Below are positions 9,204 to 18,556 of a stretch of DNA of 64,000 nucleotides, piece after piece (the first letter of the stretch is position 1; each line of letters opens with the position of its first letter). The DNA is from JBEISR01 sp044337705. Lineage in GTDB: Bacteria > Planctomycetota > Planctomycetia > Pirellulales > Pirellulaceae. The notes under the pieces are model-generated. The model had not been told where the DNA came from. It saw nothing but the letters and a program-made list of their open reading frames with translations, and searched no databases. Both the position numbers and the translations under genes were made by a program. The stretch is taken from NCBI GenBank assembly GCA_044337705.1, contig JBIINB010000008.1, forward strand, positions 4,874 through 68,873. Direction: 5' to 3'.

Positions 9204-11390
9204 ATGGACGACTTGCGCGTTGGCATAGGATTTGATTCCCATCGATTGGCTGCCGGAGGCCCGATGCGACTGGGCGGCATGGAAATCGACTGCGATGCCC
9301 ACCTGGTGGGCCACTCGGACGCCGATCTGCTCTTGCACGCCATCACGGACGCACTTCTAGGGGCCGCAAATCTTGGGGATATCGGTCAGATGTTCCCCAA
9401 TACCGATTCAGCCAACCGGGGTCGCGATTCGGCCGATATGCTCCGGATCGCGTGGGAAAAAGTTCGCCAAGCTGGCTTTCGTCTGGTCAATCTCGATTGC
9501 GTCGTCCAAACGGAAATCCCTAAGCTGTCGCCATTGCGAGGCGCCATGGTCGCTTCCATCGCCGATATTCTCCAGGTCGATCGGGCTGCCATCGGCCTCA
9601 AAGGAAAAACAGGAGAAGGAAGCGGACCGATCGGCAAAAAGGAGCTTGCCGAAGCCACGGTGATCGCCCTGCTAGCCCGAACAGGGAATTCCCCGCTGCC
9701 CAACAAGCACCCTCGCGACGCTTCATCGGATCCCCCATCCGTTCCCAACCCCATCGCTCTCTCAGTTCATTCTCCTTCACCCAGGCATTCCCCTCCCCCC
9801 AGGGAACCCGACATGACCGAAACACTGCACGATTCCAGTCGACTGGCTCCGAACCTCCGCGTCTACAACACGCTGACCAAAACGAAAGAGCCGCTGATGA
9901 CCCAGAAGCCTGGGGCGGTCGGCATGTACCTGTGCGGTCCGACGGTCTACGCACCAGCCCATATCGGGCATATGGTCGGCCCAGTCATCTTCGACACCAT
10001 CAAGCGATACCTGGTCTACTGTGGCTACTCGGTGACCTGGGTCGTCAACATCACCGACATCGACGACAAATTGATCCAACGCAGCAGTCAGCTTGGGATC
10101 TCGATGCCGCAACTGGCCACTCATATGACGGCCGACTATCTGTCCAACCTTCAGGCCCTGGGGGTCGACCAGATCGACCACCTGCCTCGAGCTACCGACC
10201 ACATCCCCGAAATCATCCAGTTCGTTCAGGAACTGATCGATCGCGGATACGCCTATGCCAGCGAAGGGGATGTCTTCTTCGATGTCGCAAGGGACAGTCA
10301 GTATGGGCAGCTGAGCAATCGATCGGCCGACAGCCAGCAGGGGGAAGGTGGTGAAGCCGCATCCCGCAAGCGATCGCCAGGCGACTTTGCCCTCTGGAAG
10401 AAAGCCAAGGCCGGCGAACCCAGCTGGGAAAGCCCCTGGGGTGCCGGTCGACCCGGCTGGCATATCGAATGCTCGGCGATGAGTCGCCGGATCCTCGGCA
10501 AGACATTCGATATCCATGGCGGAGGTCTGGATCTGGTCTTTCCGCATCACGAGAATGAGTCAGCTCAGAGCCGTTGCTGCCATGGCGCGCCGATGGTTCG
10601 CTACTGGATGCACAATGGGCTGATGCGCGCCAGTGAAGCCGCAGGTAAGGTCGGTGGACGCAGCGATCGCGAAGCGCCCCCCGCCGACGCTTCCAGCAAG
10701 ATCTCGCGCAGCAAAGGTGCCGGTGGTCTAGCAAAACTGATCGAACAGCAGACCGGCGAACGACTCCGATTCTTCCTGCTTCGCACCCATTACCGGTCGA
10801 CCAACGTCTTCGGCGAAGAACCGCTCCAGGAAGCCGGCACCGCCTTGGAGACCTTCTATCGACTGTTCCAGCGCTACGAACGACTGCTAGGCCAATCCCC
10901 CTTCGAAATCGATCCCAATCGCCGACGCTCGTCCTTCGTCCCGCCACCACTCAAACACCCGGTCGTCGATCAGGTCCTGGCGATGCGTGAAAGCTTTCTG
11001 GCCAAAATGGACGATGACTTCAATACCGGAGGAGCCGTCAGCGATCTGTTTGACCTAGCGCGATCGCTGAATCGATTCATCGAATCGGCCAAGCTGGAGG
11101 AATCGCAGCACCGGACCCCGGAAGCGATGGAGGTGCTTCGCGCGGGGATGGCGATTCTCAGGGAACTGTCGGCAATCCTGGGACTGTTTCAAAAGCCGGT
11201 CCAGACGCAAACATCGCAGGGAGATGACGCCCAACTGGTCGACGGCCTGATGAAGATCCTCCTGGAAATTCGCGCTCAGGCGAGGCAGAACAAGGACTTC
11301 GCCACCGCCGACCTGGTCCGCAACGGGCTGACGGGGCTGAAGATCGCAGTGCAAGACCTGAAGGAAGGCAGCACCTGGAGCCGCCAGTGA
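9204..11390 (+). CDS. ispF-cysS: IspF-CysS fusion: MEcPP synthase joined to cysteinyl-tRNA synthetase
   Basis: One open frame of 728 codons encodes two enzymes. Residues 1-160 are IspF, which cyclises CDP-ME 2-phosphate in the non-mevalonate isoprenoid pathway: GIGFDSHRL (metal ligands), VGHSDAD, DIGQMFPNTD and KTGEGSGPIG are present. Residues 161-205 form a Pro/Ser-rich linker. From about 206 it is class I CysS: CGPTVYAPAHIGHM (HIGH box, residues 253-256), GWHIECSAMSR and FPHHENESAQ zinc and active-site segments. The KMSKS loop is altered to KISRS (residues 499-503), inside an Ala/Ser-rich insertion. ATG 9204 follows GGAAGGAAG. An in-frame ATG at 9813, preceded by AGGGA, could also start a free CysS. 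ruvC overlaps its stop or follows by two bases. Confidence 0.85.
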   Translation: MDDLRVGIGFDSHRLAAGGPMRLGGMEIDCDAHLVGHSDADLLLHAITDALLGAANLGDIGQMFPNTDSANRGRDSADMLRIAWEKVRQAGFRLVNLDCVVQTEIPKLSPLRGAMVASIADILQVDRAAIGLKGKTGEGSGPIGKKELAEATVIALLARTGNSPLPNKHPRDASSDPPSVPNPIALSVHSPSPRHSPPPREPDMTETLHDSSRLAPNLRVYNTLTKTKEPLMTQKPGAVGMYLCGPTVYAPAHIGHMVGPVIFDTIKRYLVYCGYSVTWVVNITDIDDKLIQRSSQLGISMPQLATHMTADYLSNLQALGVDQIDHLPRATDHIPEIIQFVQELIDRGYAYASEGDVFFDVARDSQYGQLSNRSADSQQGEGGEAASRKRSPGDFALWKKAKAGEPSWESPWGAGRPGWHIECSAMSRRILGKTFDIHGGGLDLVFPHHENESAQSRCCHGAPMVRYWMHNGLMRASEAAGKVGGRSDREAPPADASSKISRSKGAGGLAKLIEQQTGERLRFFLLRTHYRSTNVFGEEPLQEAGTALETFYRLFQRYERLLGQSPFEIDPNRRRSSFVPPPLKHPVVDQVLAMRESFLAKMDDDFNTGGAVSDLFDLARSLNRFIESAKLEESQHRTPEAMEVLRAGMAILRELSAILGLFQKPVQTQTSQGDDAQLVDGLMKILLEIRAQARQNKDFATADLVRNGLTGLKIAVQDLKEGSTWSRQ

Positions 11391-11392
11391 CC

Positions 11393-11911
11393 ATGTCAAA
11401 AACTGCTGGCTGCATTCTGGGGGTCGACCCCGGACTGGGGATCACCGGCTATGCAGTGATCGACGTGCAAACTCCCCTTCCCCGCGTTCGGGAAGCCGGC
11501 GTCATCCGCTGCCCAAGGTCCAAGAGCCTTGAGGATCGCCTGCTGGAACTCCATGAGGGACTCTCGGAGCTTTGGACTTCCCATCCGATCCAGGCGGTGG
11601 CGATTGAGCAGATCTATTCGCATTACGAGCGACCGACGACGGCGATCCTGATGGGGCACGCGCGCGGAGTGCTCTGCCTGGCAGCCGCACAGCATCGCTC
11701 CCCGGTCCATGCCTACCTGCCAACACACGTCAAGAAAATGCTCACCGGCAGCGGGCGCGCTCCTAAGGCGCAGATGCAGCATTCGGTCCAGGTCCAATTG
11801 AATCTGCCGAAGGTCCCAGAACCACCCGACGTCGCCGATGCGCTGGCGATCGCTCTTTGCCATTTCTTCACTCAGCGAAACATCCTGCTTCAGGAAGGTA
11901 GCAACGCGTGA
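11393..11911 (+). CDS. ruvC: Holliday junction resolvase RuvC
   Basis: RuvC is the endonuclease that cuts Holliday junctions moved by RuvAB. The 172 residues show the RNase H-like core: ILGVDPGLGITGYAVID with the first catalytic Asp, VAIEQIYSHYERPTTAILMGHARGVL with the catalytic Glu, and the final acidic cluster PPDVADALAIALCHF. Length is normal for the family. I start at ATG 11393; a GTG at 11387 would overlap the cysS stop. The 3' end overlaps ruvA by 4 bases, so the products are coupled. No ruvB is in the window. Confidence 0.93.
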   Translation: MSKTAGCILGVDPGLGITGYAVIDVQTPLPRVREAGVIRCPRSKSLEDRLLELHEGLSELWTSHPIQAVAIEQIYSHYERPTTAILMGHARGVLCLAAAQHRSPVHAYLPTHVKKMLTGSGRAPKAQMQHSVQVQLNLPKVPEPPDVADALAIALCHFFTQRNILLQEGSNA

Positions 11912-12537
11912 TCGATAAAATCACCGCTCCTCTGGCGGCCCTCACCGATGACTCGGCGATCCTCATCGTTCCACCGTTCGAATACGAGGTGGGGATTCCT
12001 GAATTCACCCGCCGATCGTTGCAGGACAAACTGCAGCAGACTGTTTCGCTGCATACCATCCACTTCATCGACGGCAACGCAGCCCAGGGTGGGCGATTGA
12101 GCCCCAAGCTGGTCGGCTTTTTGTCGGTGGTCGAGCGGGAGTTCTTCGAACTGTTCTGCTCGGTCGACGGTGTCGGTGTGAAGAAGGCGCTGCGCGCCAT
12201 GGTACTGCCGGTCCAGGACATCGCGATGATGATCGAACAGCAGGATGCCAAAGGGCTTTCCACGCTGCCCGGTGTCGGACCGGCTACCGCCGAACGCGTG
12301 ATCGCCAAGCTGCGACGCAAAATGCCCAAGTTCGCGCTGCTGGTCCGCCGCGATCTTCCAGGTGCCGCGCCGCAACCGCCTGGAGTCATCGAAGAGACAT
12401 TCCAGGCGCTACTGGTTCTGGGGCATCATGAGTCTGAGGCACGGCGGCTGATGGAGCAGGCGATGGAGGGTGGCAAGAAGTACAAAGATACAGAAGCTTT
12501 TCTGCAGGCGATCTACCAGAAGCAGACAGGCCAATGA
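11908..12537 (+). CDS. ruvA: Holliday junction DNA helicase subunit RuvA
   Basis: RuvA binds the four-way junction and loads the RuvB motor. The 209 residues contain the N-terminal OB-fold, the helix-hairpin-helix stretches FCSVDGVGVKKALRAM and LSTLPGVGPATAERVIAKLR, and a C-terminal three-helix domain (IEETFQALLVLGHHESEARRLMEQAM) that contacts RuvB. The start is a GTG overlapping the ruvC stop (GTGA). The first residues (MIDKITAPLAAL) match the usual beta strand less closely than E. coli RuvA, but the HhH motifs are decisive. Confidence 0.92.
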   Translation: MIDKITAPLAALTDDSAILIVPPFEYEVGIPEFTRRSLQDKLQQTVSLHTIHFIDGNAAQGGRLSPKLVGFLSVVEREFFELFCSVDGVGVKKALRAMVLPVQDIAMMIEQQDAKGLSTLPGVGPATAERVIAKLRRKMPKFALLVRRDLPGAAPQPPGVIEETFQALLVLGHHESEARRLMEQAMEGGKKYKDTEAFLQAIYQKQTGQ

Positions 12538-12576
12538 CCGCACATGCCCCGAACGCTGGCTGCCCGGCAGCGTCCC

Positions 12577-15147
12577 TTAGGGTTCGGTCAAATAGGCCAA
12601 CAGATCCCGCACCTCCCAGTCACTCCATCCGCTCAGCAAGCCATCGGGCATCAGCGATCGGGGCGACTGTCGACGCTGGGTGATCTTTTCCTTTGGAACC
12701 GATCGTTCCCTGCCATCCGCAACGCGAAACACCTCGGTACTGGAACTGCGCAGCAAAATCCCGCTGAAGACCTCGCCATCCTCGAGCGCCACGACGCTCG
12801 CCTGAAACTGCGGAGCCACCTTGCGACTTGGCTCCAGAATCGATTGGAGAATTTCCTCCCGTCTGGTCTGCCGCCAGGATTCATCCCCTCCGGCCATGCC
12901 CCGAACCAGCCCGGTCAGCTCGGGACCCACCACCGATCCACGTCCCTCCATCCGATGGCACTGGCCGCAGCGCACCGCGCCGCGATGGAAAAAGAGTCTT
13001 CTGCCTTCCTCACGGTCCCCGCTCCCAGACAGCTTCGCCAGTCGCTCCAGTAGATCCGGGGCACTGGGGGGCAGGTCGGTCGGTGGAGCGTTGCGGGCCT
13101 GCAGCAGGGAAGCGGCTCTCTGACCGATCGCACCATCGGCCCTGGCGAGGGCCGCGATATCCTCACGAATCTGCGGACTGAAGCTTCCATCGGCAAGAGA
13201 ACTGAGTGCCGCCGTCGCCAGAGTCTCCAGGCGATTGGCCGCCAACGTCATCAGCTGATCCTGGAACTCACCTGGAGTCGTCGGCAGCAGCCCCGCCGCC
13301 GCCTCGGCTCGCAATGCAACCGGCTGCTGCGGGTCCATCGCCACCGCTCGCAGCAAATCCTGCTCGTCCGGCCTCTGCCGCAGCGCCACCAACCGCACCG
13401 CCTCCTCCCTCACCCCCAGCTCCTCCGACTTCACCCAGCGTTCCAGTTTTTCACCCGTCCAGTCGGCGTGTTCGGGGGCTGCCATCCGCAGGGCATAACG
13501 CTGGATCTGGCTTGAAGTCTGGGGATCCTCCAGCATCCGCATCGCCTGCGGGGTATCGCTGATCCCCAGCGTGGGATTTCCTTGGAGCGTATTTCGAGCG
13601 GCGATGGCGGCCTCGAAAAGTGAGTAATCCAGATCGGGTTGCTTGAGGATCGATTCGACGATCGGCAGGCAATCGACCAGCACGCCATCGGCAATCCACC
13701 GGAGGCATTCGAACTGGATCCTGGGATCGGGATCGTTCCACAAGGCATCCACCCAGCGGCGATCCGATAGGTCCCCCTTGCGGAGTGAGACCAGCATCCA
13801 GAGGCGTTCCTCGGGCAATGCATTAAGAAGCGTCTGAGGGGTCCAGTCGCCGCTTTTCTGAAACAGCATATTCATCGCGGCGTCGGAAACAAATCGATCC
13901 GAGCCGCTGGCCAGCTCCAGCAGCTTCGGCAAAGGCAGCGTGCCAGCTCCAGTGCGCAAGCCATCGGCCTGCCGCGAATCCGCATCCGTACTGTCCCACA
14001 TCGGCTTGATCCAATCCGCGTTTTCCTTATCGATCTGGATCTTCCAAAGCCTCCCTTCCCCATGAACTTCGTAGGACGCGCTAACCCAATCGACCAGATA
14101 AAAAGTTGCCGAGTCCTTGGATGCCGCCATGGCGACTGGACGAAATCGATCGGTCCCCCGAATCAGTTCGATCCGCTCGGACCTATAACTGGCCCCCTGC
14201 CGACTCATCGGATAGTAGTCGACCGTATGGTCGCTCCAGGAGGGGATCAGCAGCCCACCTCCCAGCGGCACAACCGCGCAAGGTCCCTCACCACACGGAT
14301 GCACCATCCCCAGAGTCCCCCGCAGCTCGCCATTCCATGCCACAAACGGATGGACCGGCGCGCTGCCATAGACCCACTGGAATCCGTAATCACCCCCTTC
14401 GACAACGTGCAGCAGTCGGCAAGGCGGCCTGGCCCCAGGATCGTTGTCGGCAGCGAAGATTGTTCCATCCTGCAGCGCCGTTAGACCAAAGGGATTCCAG
14501 AATCCCTTGGCGATGCGCCGCAGTCCCCTGCCCTCGCTATCGATCCGAAAGATCCCTCCCTCGCCACGCCCACGACACACCGCGCCGTCGACCCCGGTGA
14601 GCGTCCAGTCTTTGCCAAAGTTTTCACCGAGCGCAAAAAGCAGTTCGCCCGAAGGATGCCAAGTCATCCCGCTGAGCCCATTGTGCGGGTAGTCGGCTTC
14701 GGTCTGGAGATCGGCGAGCGTCTCCTCATGGTCGGCCAGGCCGTCTCCATCCCGATCGATGATGCGAAGGATCCGATCTCGTTCGGCCAGATAGATCCAC
14801 CCGTGGTTACCGCAAAGAATCTGCATCGTGGCTTCGGTCTTCTGATAAAAGACCCTTCGATTCCCATCGGGATCAAAGACGAGGATCTCATCCTTCTCCG
14901 GACCCTGATACTCCTTGGTGCGGAAATGGGTGTGGCACGAAATCGTCCAGATATTGCCATTTTGATCGACATCGATCCCCGTGGGAGTCTGGATCGCCGG
15001 CTGCTGGGCGACCCGCGTCATCGATACCCCGGGCCGAACCCCCCAGGCGATCTTGTCTGCATCCTCCTGCACCTGGGCCGGCGCCTCCGCCTGCAGCGTC
15101 GACCCGATCAAGGAAAACAGGAACCAAGCAGCCAAAGATCGAAACAT
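12577..15147 (-). CDS. PVC-type heme-binding protein: beta-propeller, HEAT repeats, cytochrome c
   Basis: An exported 856-residue protein. A signal peptide (MFRSLAAWFLFSLIGSTLQA) leads into a soluble glucose dehydrogenase-like propeller, about residues 35-370 (TPTGIDVDQNGNIWTIS, PHNGLSGMTWHPSGELLFALGEN, FWNPFGLTALQDG). HEAT-like helical repeats fill about 400-690. A C-terminal cytochrome c domain has CGQCH at 727-731 and a probable distal Met in SLMPDG. This architecture is abundant in Planctomycetes and Verrucomicrobia; a role in extracytoplasmic oxidation is assumed, the substrate unknown. ATG 15147 is supported by GAGG seven bases upstream. The open frame continues 115 codons further but that part overlaps the next gene and looks non-coding. 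It converges with ruvA, leaving a 39-base gap. Confidence 0.88.
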   Translation of the reverse strand: MFRSLAAWFLFSLIGSTLQAEAPAQVQEDADKIAWGVRPGVSMTRVAQQPAIQTPTGIDVDQNGNIWTISCHTHFRTKEYQGPEKDEILVFDPDGNRRVFYQKTEATMQILCGNHGWIYLAERDRILRIIDRDGDGLADHEETLADLQTEADYPHNGLSGMTWHPSGELLFALGENFGKDWTLTGVDGAVCRGRGEGGIFRIDSEGRGLRRIAKGFWNPFGLTALQDGTIFAADNDPGARPPCRLLHVVEGGDYGFQWVYGSAPVHPFVAWNGELRGTLGMVHPCGEGPCAVVPLGGGLLIPSWSDHTVDYYPMSRQGASYRSERIELIRGTDRFRPVAMAASKDSATFYLVDWVSASYEVHGEGRLWKIQIDKENADWIKPMWDSTDADSRQADGLRTGAGTLPLPKLLELASGSDRFVSDAAMNMLFQKSGDWTPQTLLNALPEERLWMLVSLRKGDLSDRRWVDALWNDPDPRIQFECLRWIADGVLVDCLPIVESILKQPDLDYSLFEAAIAARNTLQGNPTLGISDTPQAMRMLEDPQTSSQIQRYALRMAAPEHADWTGEKLERWVKSEELGVREEAVRLVALRQRPDEQDLLRAVAMDPQQPVALRAEAAAGLLPTTPGEFQDQLMTLAANRLETLATAALSSLADGSFSPQIREDIAALARADGAIGQRAASLLQARNAPPTDLPPSAPDLLERLAKLSGSGDREEGRRLFFHRGAVRCGQCHRMEGRGSVVGPELTGLVRGMAGGDESWRQTRREEILQSILEPSRKVAPQFQASVVALEDGEVFSGILLRSSSTEVFRVADGRERSVPKEKITQRRQSPRSLMPDGLLSGWSDWEVRDLLAYLTEP

Positions 15148-15238
15148 GATGGAGCCTCGATAGATCATCCACAGCCGACATCGTTCAACTAGGACCAAAA
15201 AACCAAGTGACGCTTTCCCGCGTGGAGCTGGTATTCCT

Positions 15239-17026
15239 TCACCGAACAGCCGCCTTTTTTTCGGCGGCCCAGGCTTCCAGTTTGCGTTCGAGGAGATCGA
15301 GCTGAATGCAGCCGTCCTTGAGTACCTCGTGATGAAATTCTGCCAGTGAAAACCGATCCCCCAGCTCCGCTTCGAACCGCTCGCGCATCCGACGGATAGC
15401 CAGTTGGCCGATCTTATACGAGAGCGCCTGCCCCGGGATCGCCATGTAGCGCTCGATCTCGGCGACGGCAGCTTCTTCCGAAATCGGCTCATGCGCCATC
15501 ATGTAGTCGATTGCCTGCTGCCTGGACCATCCCTTCCAATGCATGCCGGGGTCGACCACCAGCCGGATCGCGCGATGCATCTCATCGCTGAGTGCCCCAA
15601 GGTATTGCTTGGGATCCTGATAGAGCCCCAGTTCCCGGCCCAGCGTCTCGCAGTAAAGCGCCCACCCTTCGCCGTAGGCACCGATCCAGAGGAAGCGTGC
15701 GAATTTGGGCAGATCCTTGTTCTCCTGCTGCAGCGAGATCTGGTAGTGATGCCCCGGCAGCGCCTCATGCAAAAACAACGATTCCATCCCGCTGGTCACG
15801 TTGAACTTTTTCGCGTCTGGAATCGGAAGGTAGAAGATCCCGGGTCGCGTTCCGTCTTCGCTTCCGGGCATGTATTCAGCACTGGCAGTCGCTTCACGAA
15901 ACGATTCGGTACGCCGAATCTCAAAGGAAGTCTTTGGCTTGTTGAGAAAGATCCGATCCAGCTGCGGTTCCACCTTCTTCTGGATTGCATAGTACGCCTG
16001 CAGCACTTCCTGCGGCGTCTGGTAGGGGGTGAAGGAAGGATCGGTGCGGACCCACTGGTGGAATTCCGATAGCGAACCGGCGTACCCCATCTGCTGCTGC
16101 ACTTTGCGCATCTGCTCTTCGATGCGATCCACCTCCCTCAGACCGATCTGAAAAATCTCTTCGGGGTCCATCGACGTGGTGGTCCACGAGGCGACCAGCG
16201 CGCGATAGAGCTCCTTCCCCTGCGGCAGTTGGGCAAGGCCAGCCGTGCTGCGTGCCGCCGGAAGGTACTCGGTCTTCAGAAAGTCAGCCAATCGCTGGTA
16301 AGCAGGAAGCACCCTTCCCGTGATCGCTGAGCGAAAGCGTTCTTCTAAATCTTTTTTCTGTGAATCGGTCAGTTCGCTTGGGAATCGCTGCAGTGGACCT
16401 TCCAAGAGACTGGGATTCTCTTCGCTGCCAAAAATCGTCGGGTCGCTCCATTGTCCAATCATCTTCTCGACCAGTTCCCTAGGTAACACAAACCGGTCTC
16501 GCATCCCTTCTCGAAACTGTTCGATGGCCGCATCGATCCAACCCGGAAATGCCGCCATCCTCTGAAGCCAGTCTTCGTAGTCTTTTGCTGTACGGAATGG
16601 ATGATTGCTTTGGCCACTTCCTAATTGCGCAAAAGTGAGCGGGAGCCCTTCGTACTGCTGGAACGGAATCCGTTCAGGGCGAAACCGCAAACGGTCCAGC
16701 CTGCCTTTCAGCTCCCCCAGTAGCACTTCGCGCGAGATCCGAAGGCTGGGTTCCAGCAAATCTGGGTCGATCTCCATCAGTCGACCCTGCACTTCTTCAT
16801 AGAAGCCCTTTTCCCTAGCGTTCTGCTGTGGCGATGGAGGCTCGGGAAGAAGATGGTTGAACCCTGGTTCACCGAAGAGGGTTGCATCCAGCGGAAAGAG
16901 CTGCAGGTAGCGCTGATGGTAGTCGGCGAAGATCTGCCGAATCTGCTGATTGGCATCCCCTTGAGCCCAACTGGTGGAGGCGATCAGACAGACAAGTAGC
17001 GGAACAGAACGCAGGATTGCGTGCAA
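15239..17026 (-). CDS. Secreted DUF885 family metallopeptidase-like protein
   Basis: A protein of about 595 residues matching DUF885, a gluzincin-like family. The zinc signature HEALPGHHYQ is visible in the C-terminal third, with EGWALYCETLGRELG (the probable third ligand Glu region) downstream, and NVTSGMESLFL just before the zinc site. A signal peptide (HAILRSVPLLVCLIASTSWAQG) points to export. The best start is TTG at 17026, because GGAGG lies six bases upstream; the frame remains open to 17095 without a ribosome binding site I would favour. Substrates are unknown, peptides being likely. The next minus-strand gene starts 91 bases downstream. Confidence 0.85.
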   Translation of the reverse strand: MHAILRSVPLLVCLIASTSWAQGDANQQIRQIFADYHQRYLQLFPLDATLFGEPGFNHLLPEPPSPQQNAREKGFYEEVQGRLMEIDPDLLEPSLRISREVLLGELKGRLDRLRFRPERIPFQQYEGLPLTFAQLGSGQSNHPFRTAKDYEDWLQRMAAFPGWIDAAIEQFREGMRDRFVLPRELVEKMIGQWSDPTIFGSEENPSLLEGPLQRFPSELTDSQKKDLEERFRSAITGRVLPAYQRLADFLKTEYLPAARSTAGLAQLPQGKELYRALVASWTTTSMDPEEIFQIGLREVDRIEEQMRKVQQQMGYAGSLSEFHQWVRTDPSFTPYQTPQEVLQAYYAIQKKVEPQLDRIFLNKPKTSFEIRRTESFREATASAEYMPGSEDGTRPGIFYLPIPDAKKFNVTSGMESLFLHEALPGHHYQISLQQENKDLPKFARFLWIGAYGEGWALYCETLGRELGLYQDPKQYLGALSDEMHRAIRLVVDPGMHWKGWSRQQAIDYMMAHEPISEEAAVAEIERYMAIPGQALSYKIGQLAIRRMRERFEAELGDRFSLAEFHHEVLKDGCIQLDLLERKLEAWAAEKKAAVR

Positions 17027-17191
17027 CGCGCACCTCCAATCGACCTGGCAGGTGAAGGAACTTCCGCGAAAAATGGATAGACTACAAAGCCCCACAGAAG
17101 ATCAAATCATTCTAGCCGACCTTCTGGCCCCCTGCCCTAGGAGCGGCCGGTAACTTGCAGCCTAGTGGCATGGCTGCCTGGCAATTGCGAG

Positions 17192-18169
17192 TCAGGAAAG
17201 CCTGCCTTGCCGGCGAAACCACTCCACCGCCTCTCCGATCGCAACCGACGCGGGTCGATGCTGGTATCCCAGCTCCTCCTCCGCACGCTGGCTGGAGTAC
17301 CAGTGGTACTGGCCGCTCATCTGGAGAGCCGCCGAATTGATGTCGGTTTCCTGACCGGTGATTTTCGCCGCCAGATCTCCCGCTCTGCCGACCAGCCACT
17401 GACCGGGTTTGCGGAGAATGGTCCATGGGGCAGGTTTGCCGATCGCCTTGGCGATGGCCGACCAAAGCTGGAAATAGGTCATGTTCTCGCCGCATAGGAT
17501 GTACCTCCGGCCCGATTGCCCCAGGAGCAGCGCGCGCAGCGTGCCATCTGCGACATCGCGAACATCGCAGACACTGCAACCTCCGGCCGGAGCCACAGGG
17601 GTCCATCGACGGTGCAGTTCCAGGATCATGCGACCGCTGCTGGGTTTCCAGTCCCAGGGCCCCAGCATGAAACCGGGGTGGACGATGGTGCCGTAGAGCC
17701 CTCGCTGAACGGCATCGATCATCGCCTGATCCGCAGCCCGCTTGCTGATCACGTAGGCACAGGGGACCTGCCCATCCCATGGCGTCGTTTCATCGGCCAC
17801 GCTCTTCGGCTTGGGAATCGCCAGACAATTGACCGTCGAAACCAGCGTCATCGGGATGCCGCGAGCCATTGCGGCATCAGCCGCTGCGATCGTGGAACCG
17901 CGGTTGAAAGCGATCGATTCCTCCATCCTTGTCCAACCCAGATGGATCACCGCTGCCGAGTGGATCAATCCATCGGCACCTTCCGCAGCACTTCGCATCG
18001 ATGCAGCATCGGTCAGATCGGCGTGACGATAATCGACCGGCAGTTCGGCCAGGGAGGCCGGAAGCTGTCGATCGCGACCGACGGCGATCACCTGATGCCC
18101 CTGTGCGATAGCCAGGCGTGTCAGGTTGTTGCCAAGAAGCCCTGTCGCACCAGTGATCAGGATTCGCAT
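17192..18169 (-). CDS. NAD(P)-dependent epimerase/dehydratase (extended SDR)
   Basis: A 325-residue Rossmann enzyme. The dinucleotide-binding GxxGxxG (ITGATGLLGNN) lies at the N-terminus, D-A-D-like YRHADLTDAASM follows, and the active-site YVISKRAADQAM carries the YxxxK pair, with the catalytic Ser in LVSTVNCL. The closest functional neighbours are dihydroflavonol-reductase-like and nucleotide-sugar epimerase families; the substrate cannot be assigned. ATG 18169 precedes the glycine motif directly. The C-terminal WYSSQRAEEELGYQHRPASVAIGEAVEWFRRQG is typical of the extended family. Its neighbour upstream is the S4-domain gene, 54 bases away. Confidence 0.85.
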   Translation of the reverse strand: MRILITGATGLLGNNLTRLAIAQGHQVIAVGRDRQLPASLAELPVDYRHADLTDAASMRSAAEGADGLIHSAAVIHLGWTRMEESIAFNRGSTIAAADAAMARGIPMTLVSTVNCLAIPKPKSVADETTPWDGQVPCAYVISKRAADQAMIDAVQRGLYGTIVHPGFMLGPWDWKPSSGRMILELHRRWTPVAPAGGCSVCDVRDVADGTLRALLLGQSGRRYILCGENMTYFQLWSAIAKAIGKPAPWTILRKPGQWLVGRAGDLAAKITGQETDINSAALQMSGQYHWYSSQRAEEELGYQHRPASVAIGEAVEWFRRQGRLS

Positions 18170-18223
18170 AGCCTGTGGCCTCCAGGATTCGCCAGGGTCG
18201 AACTCTACCAAGAGGTATTGGCA

Positions 18224-18496
18224 TCAAGTCGATCGGGAACTCGCATCATCATCCGACGGGTCGCCAGGATCGTCCTGATCGCTGGCCACGTGCAGTTCCT
18301 GGCCTTCGGCAAGGACGATGTCTCCAGGAAACAGCTTCTTCTTGCGGCGGGTTTCCACCTGGCCGTTGACCAGCACCGCGCCCGACTGGATCAGATGCTT
18401 GGCAGATCCTCCGGAGGAGACGACCTGCGCCAGCTTGAGGAACTGCTCCAGAGTGATCGACTCTTCGGGAGTCGAGGGATCGGAGGGGTCTGGCAT
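18224..18496 (-). CDS. S4-domain RNA-binding protein (YbcJ-like)
   Basis: A 90-residue protein that is essentially one S4 fold: ITLEQFLKLAQVVSSGG, AKHLIQSGAVLVNGQ and ETRRKKKLFPGDIV. This matches the small YbcJ/RNA-binding S4 family, which binds structured RNA, possibly rRNA. Short acidic tails flank it (DQDDPGDPSDDDASS at the end). The gene stands 60 bases downstream of the exonuclease/phosphatase gene. No other domain is present, so the role cannot be narrowed. Confidence 0.85.
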   Translation of the reverse strand: MPDPSDPSTPEESITLEQFLKLAQVVSSGGSAKHLIQSGAVLVNGQVETRRKKKLFPGDIVLAEGQELHVASDQDDPGDPSDDDASSRST

Positions 18497-18556
18497 GGAG
18501 TTTCCTTCGGTTCGCAGTGGCGAGGCGTATGTATCTACAGGCTTCAGTTCGTCGGG

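Noticed and set aside
12538..12576. Hairpin GCTGCC/GGCAGC between ruvA and the PVC heme gene as terminator
   Set aside because: A 1-base centre and no T-run on either strand; too weak to call.
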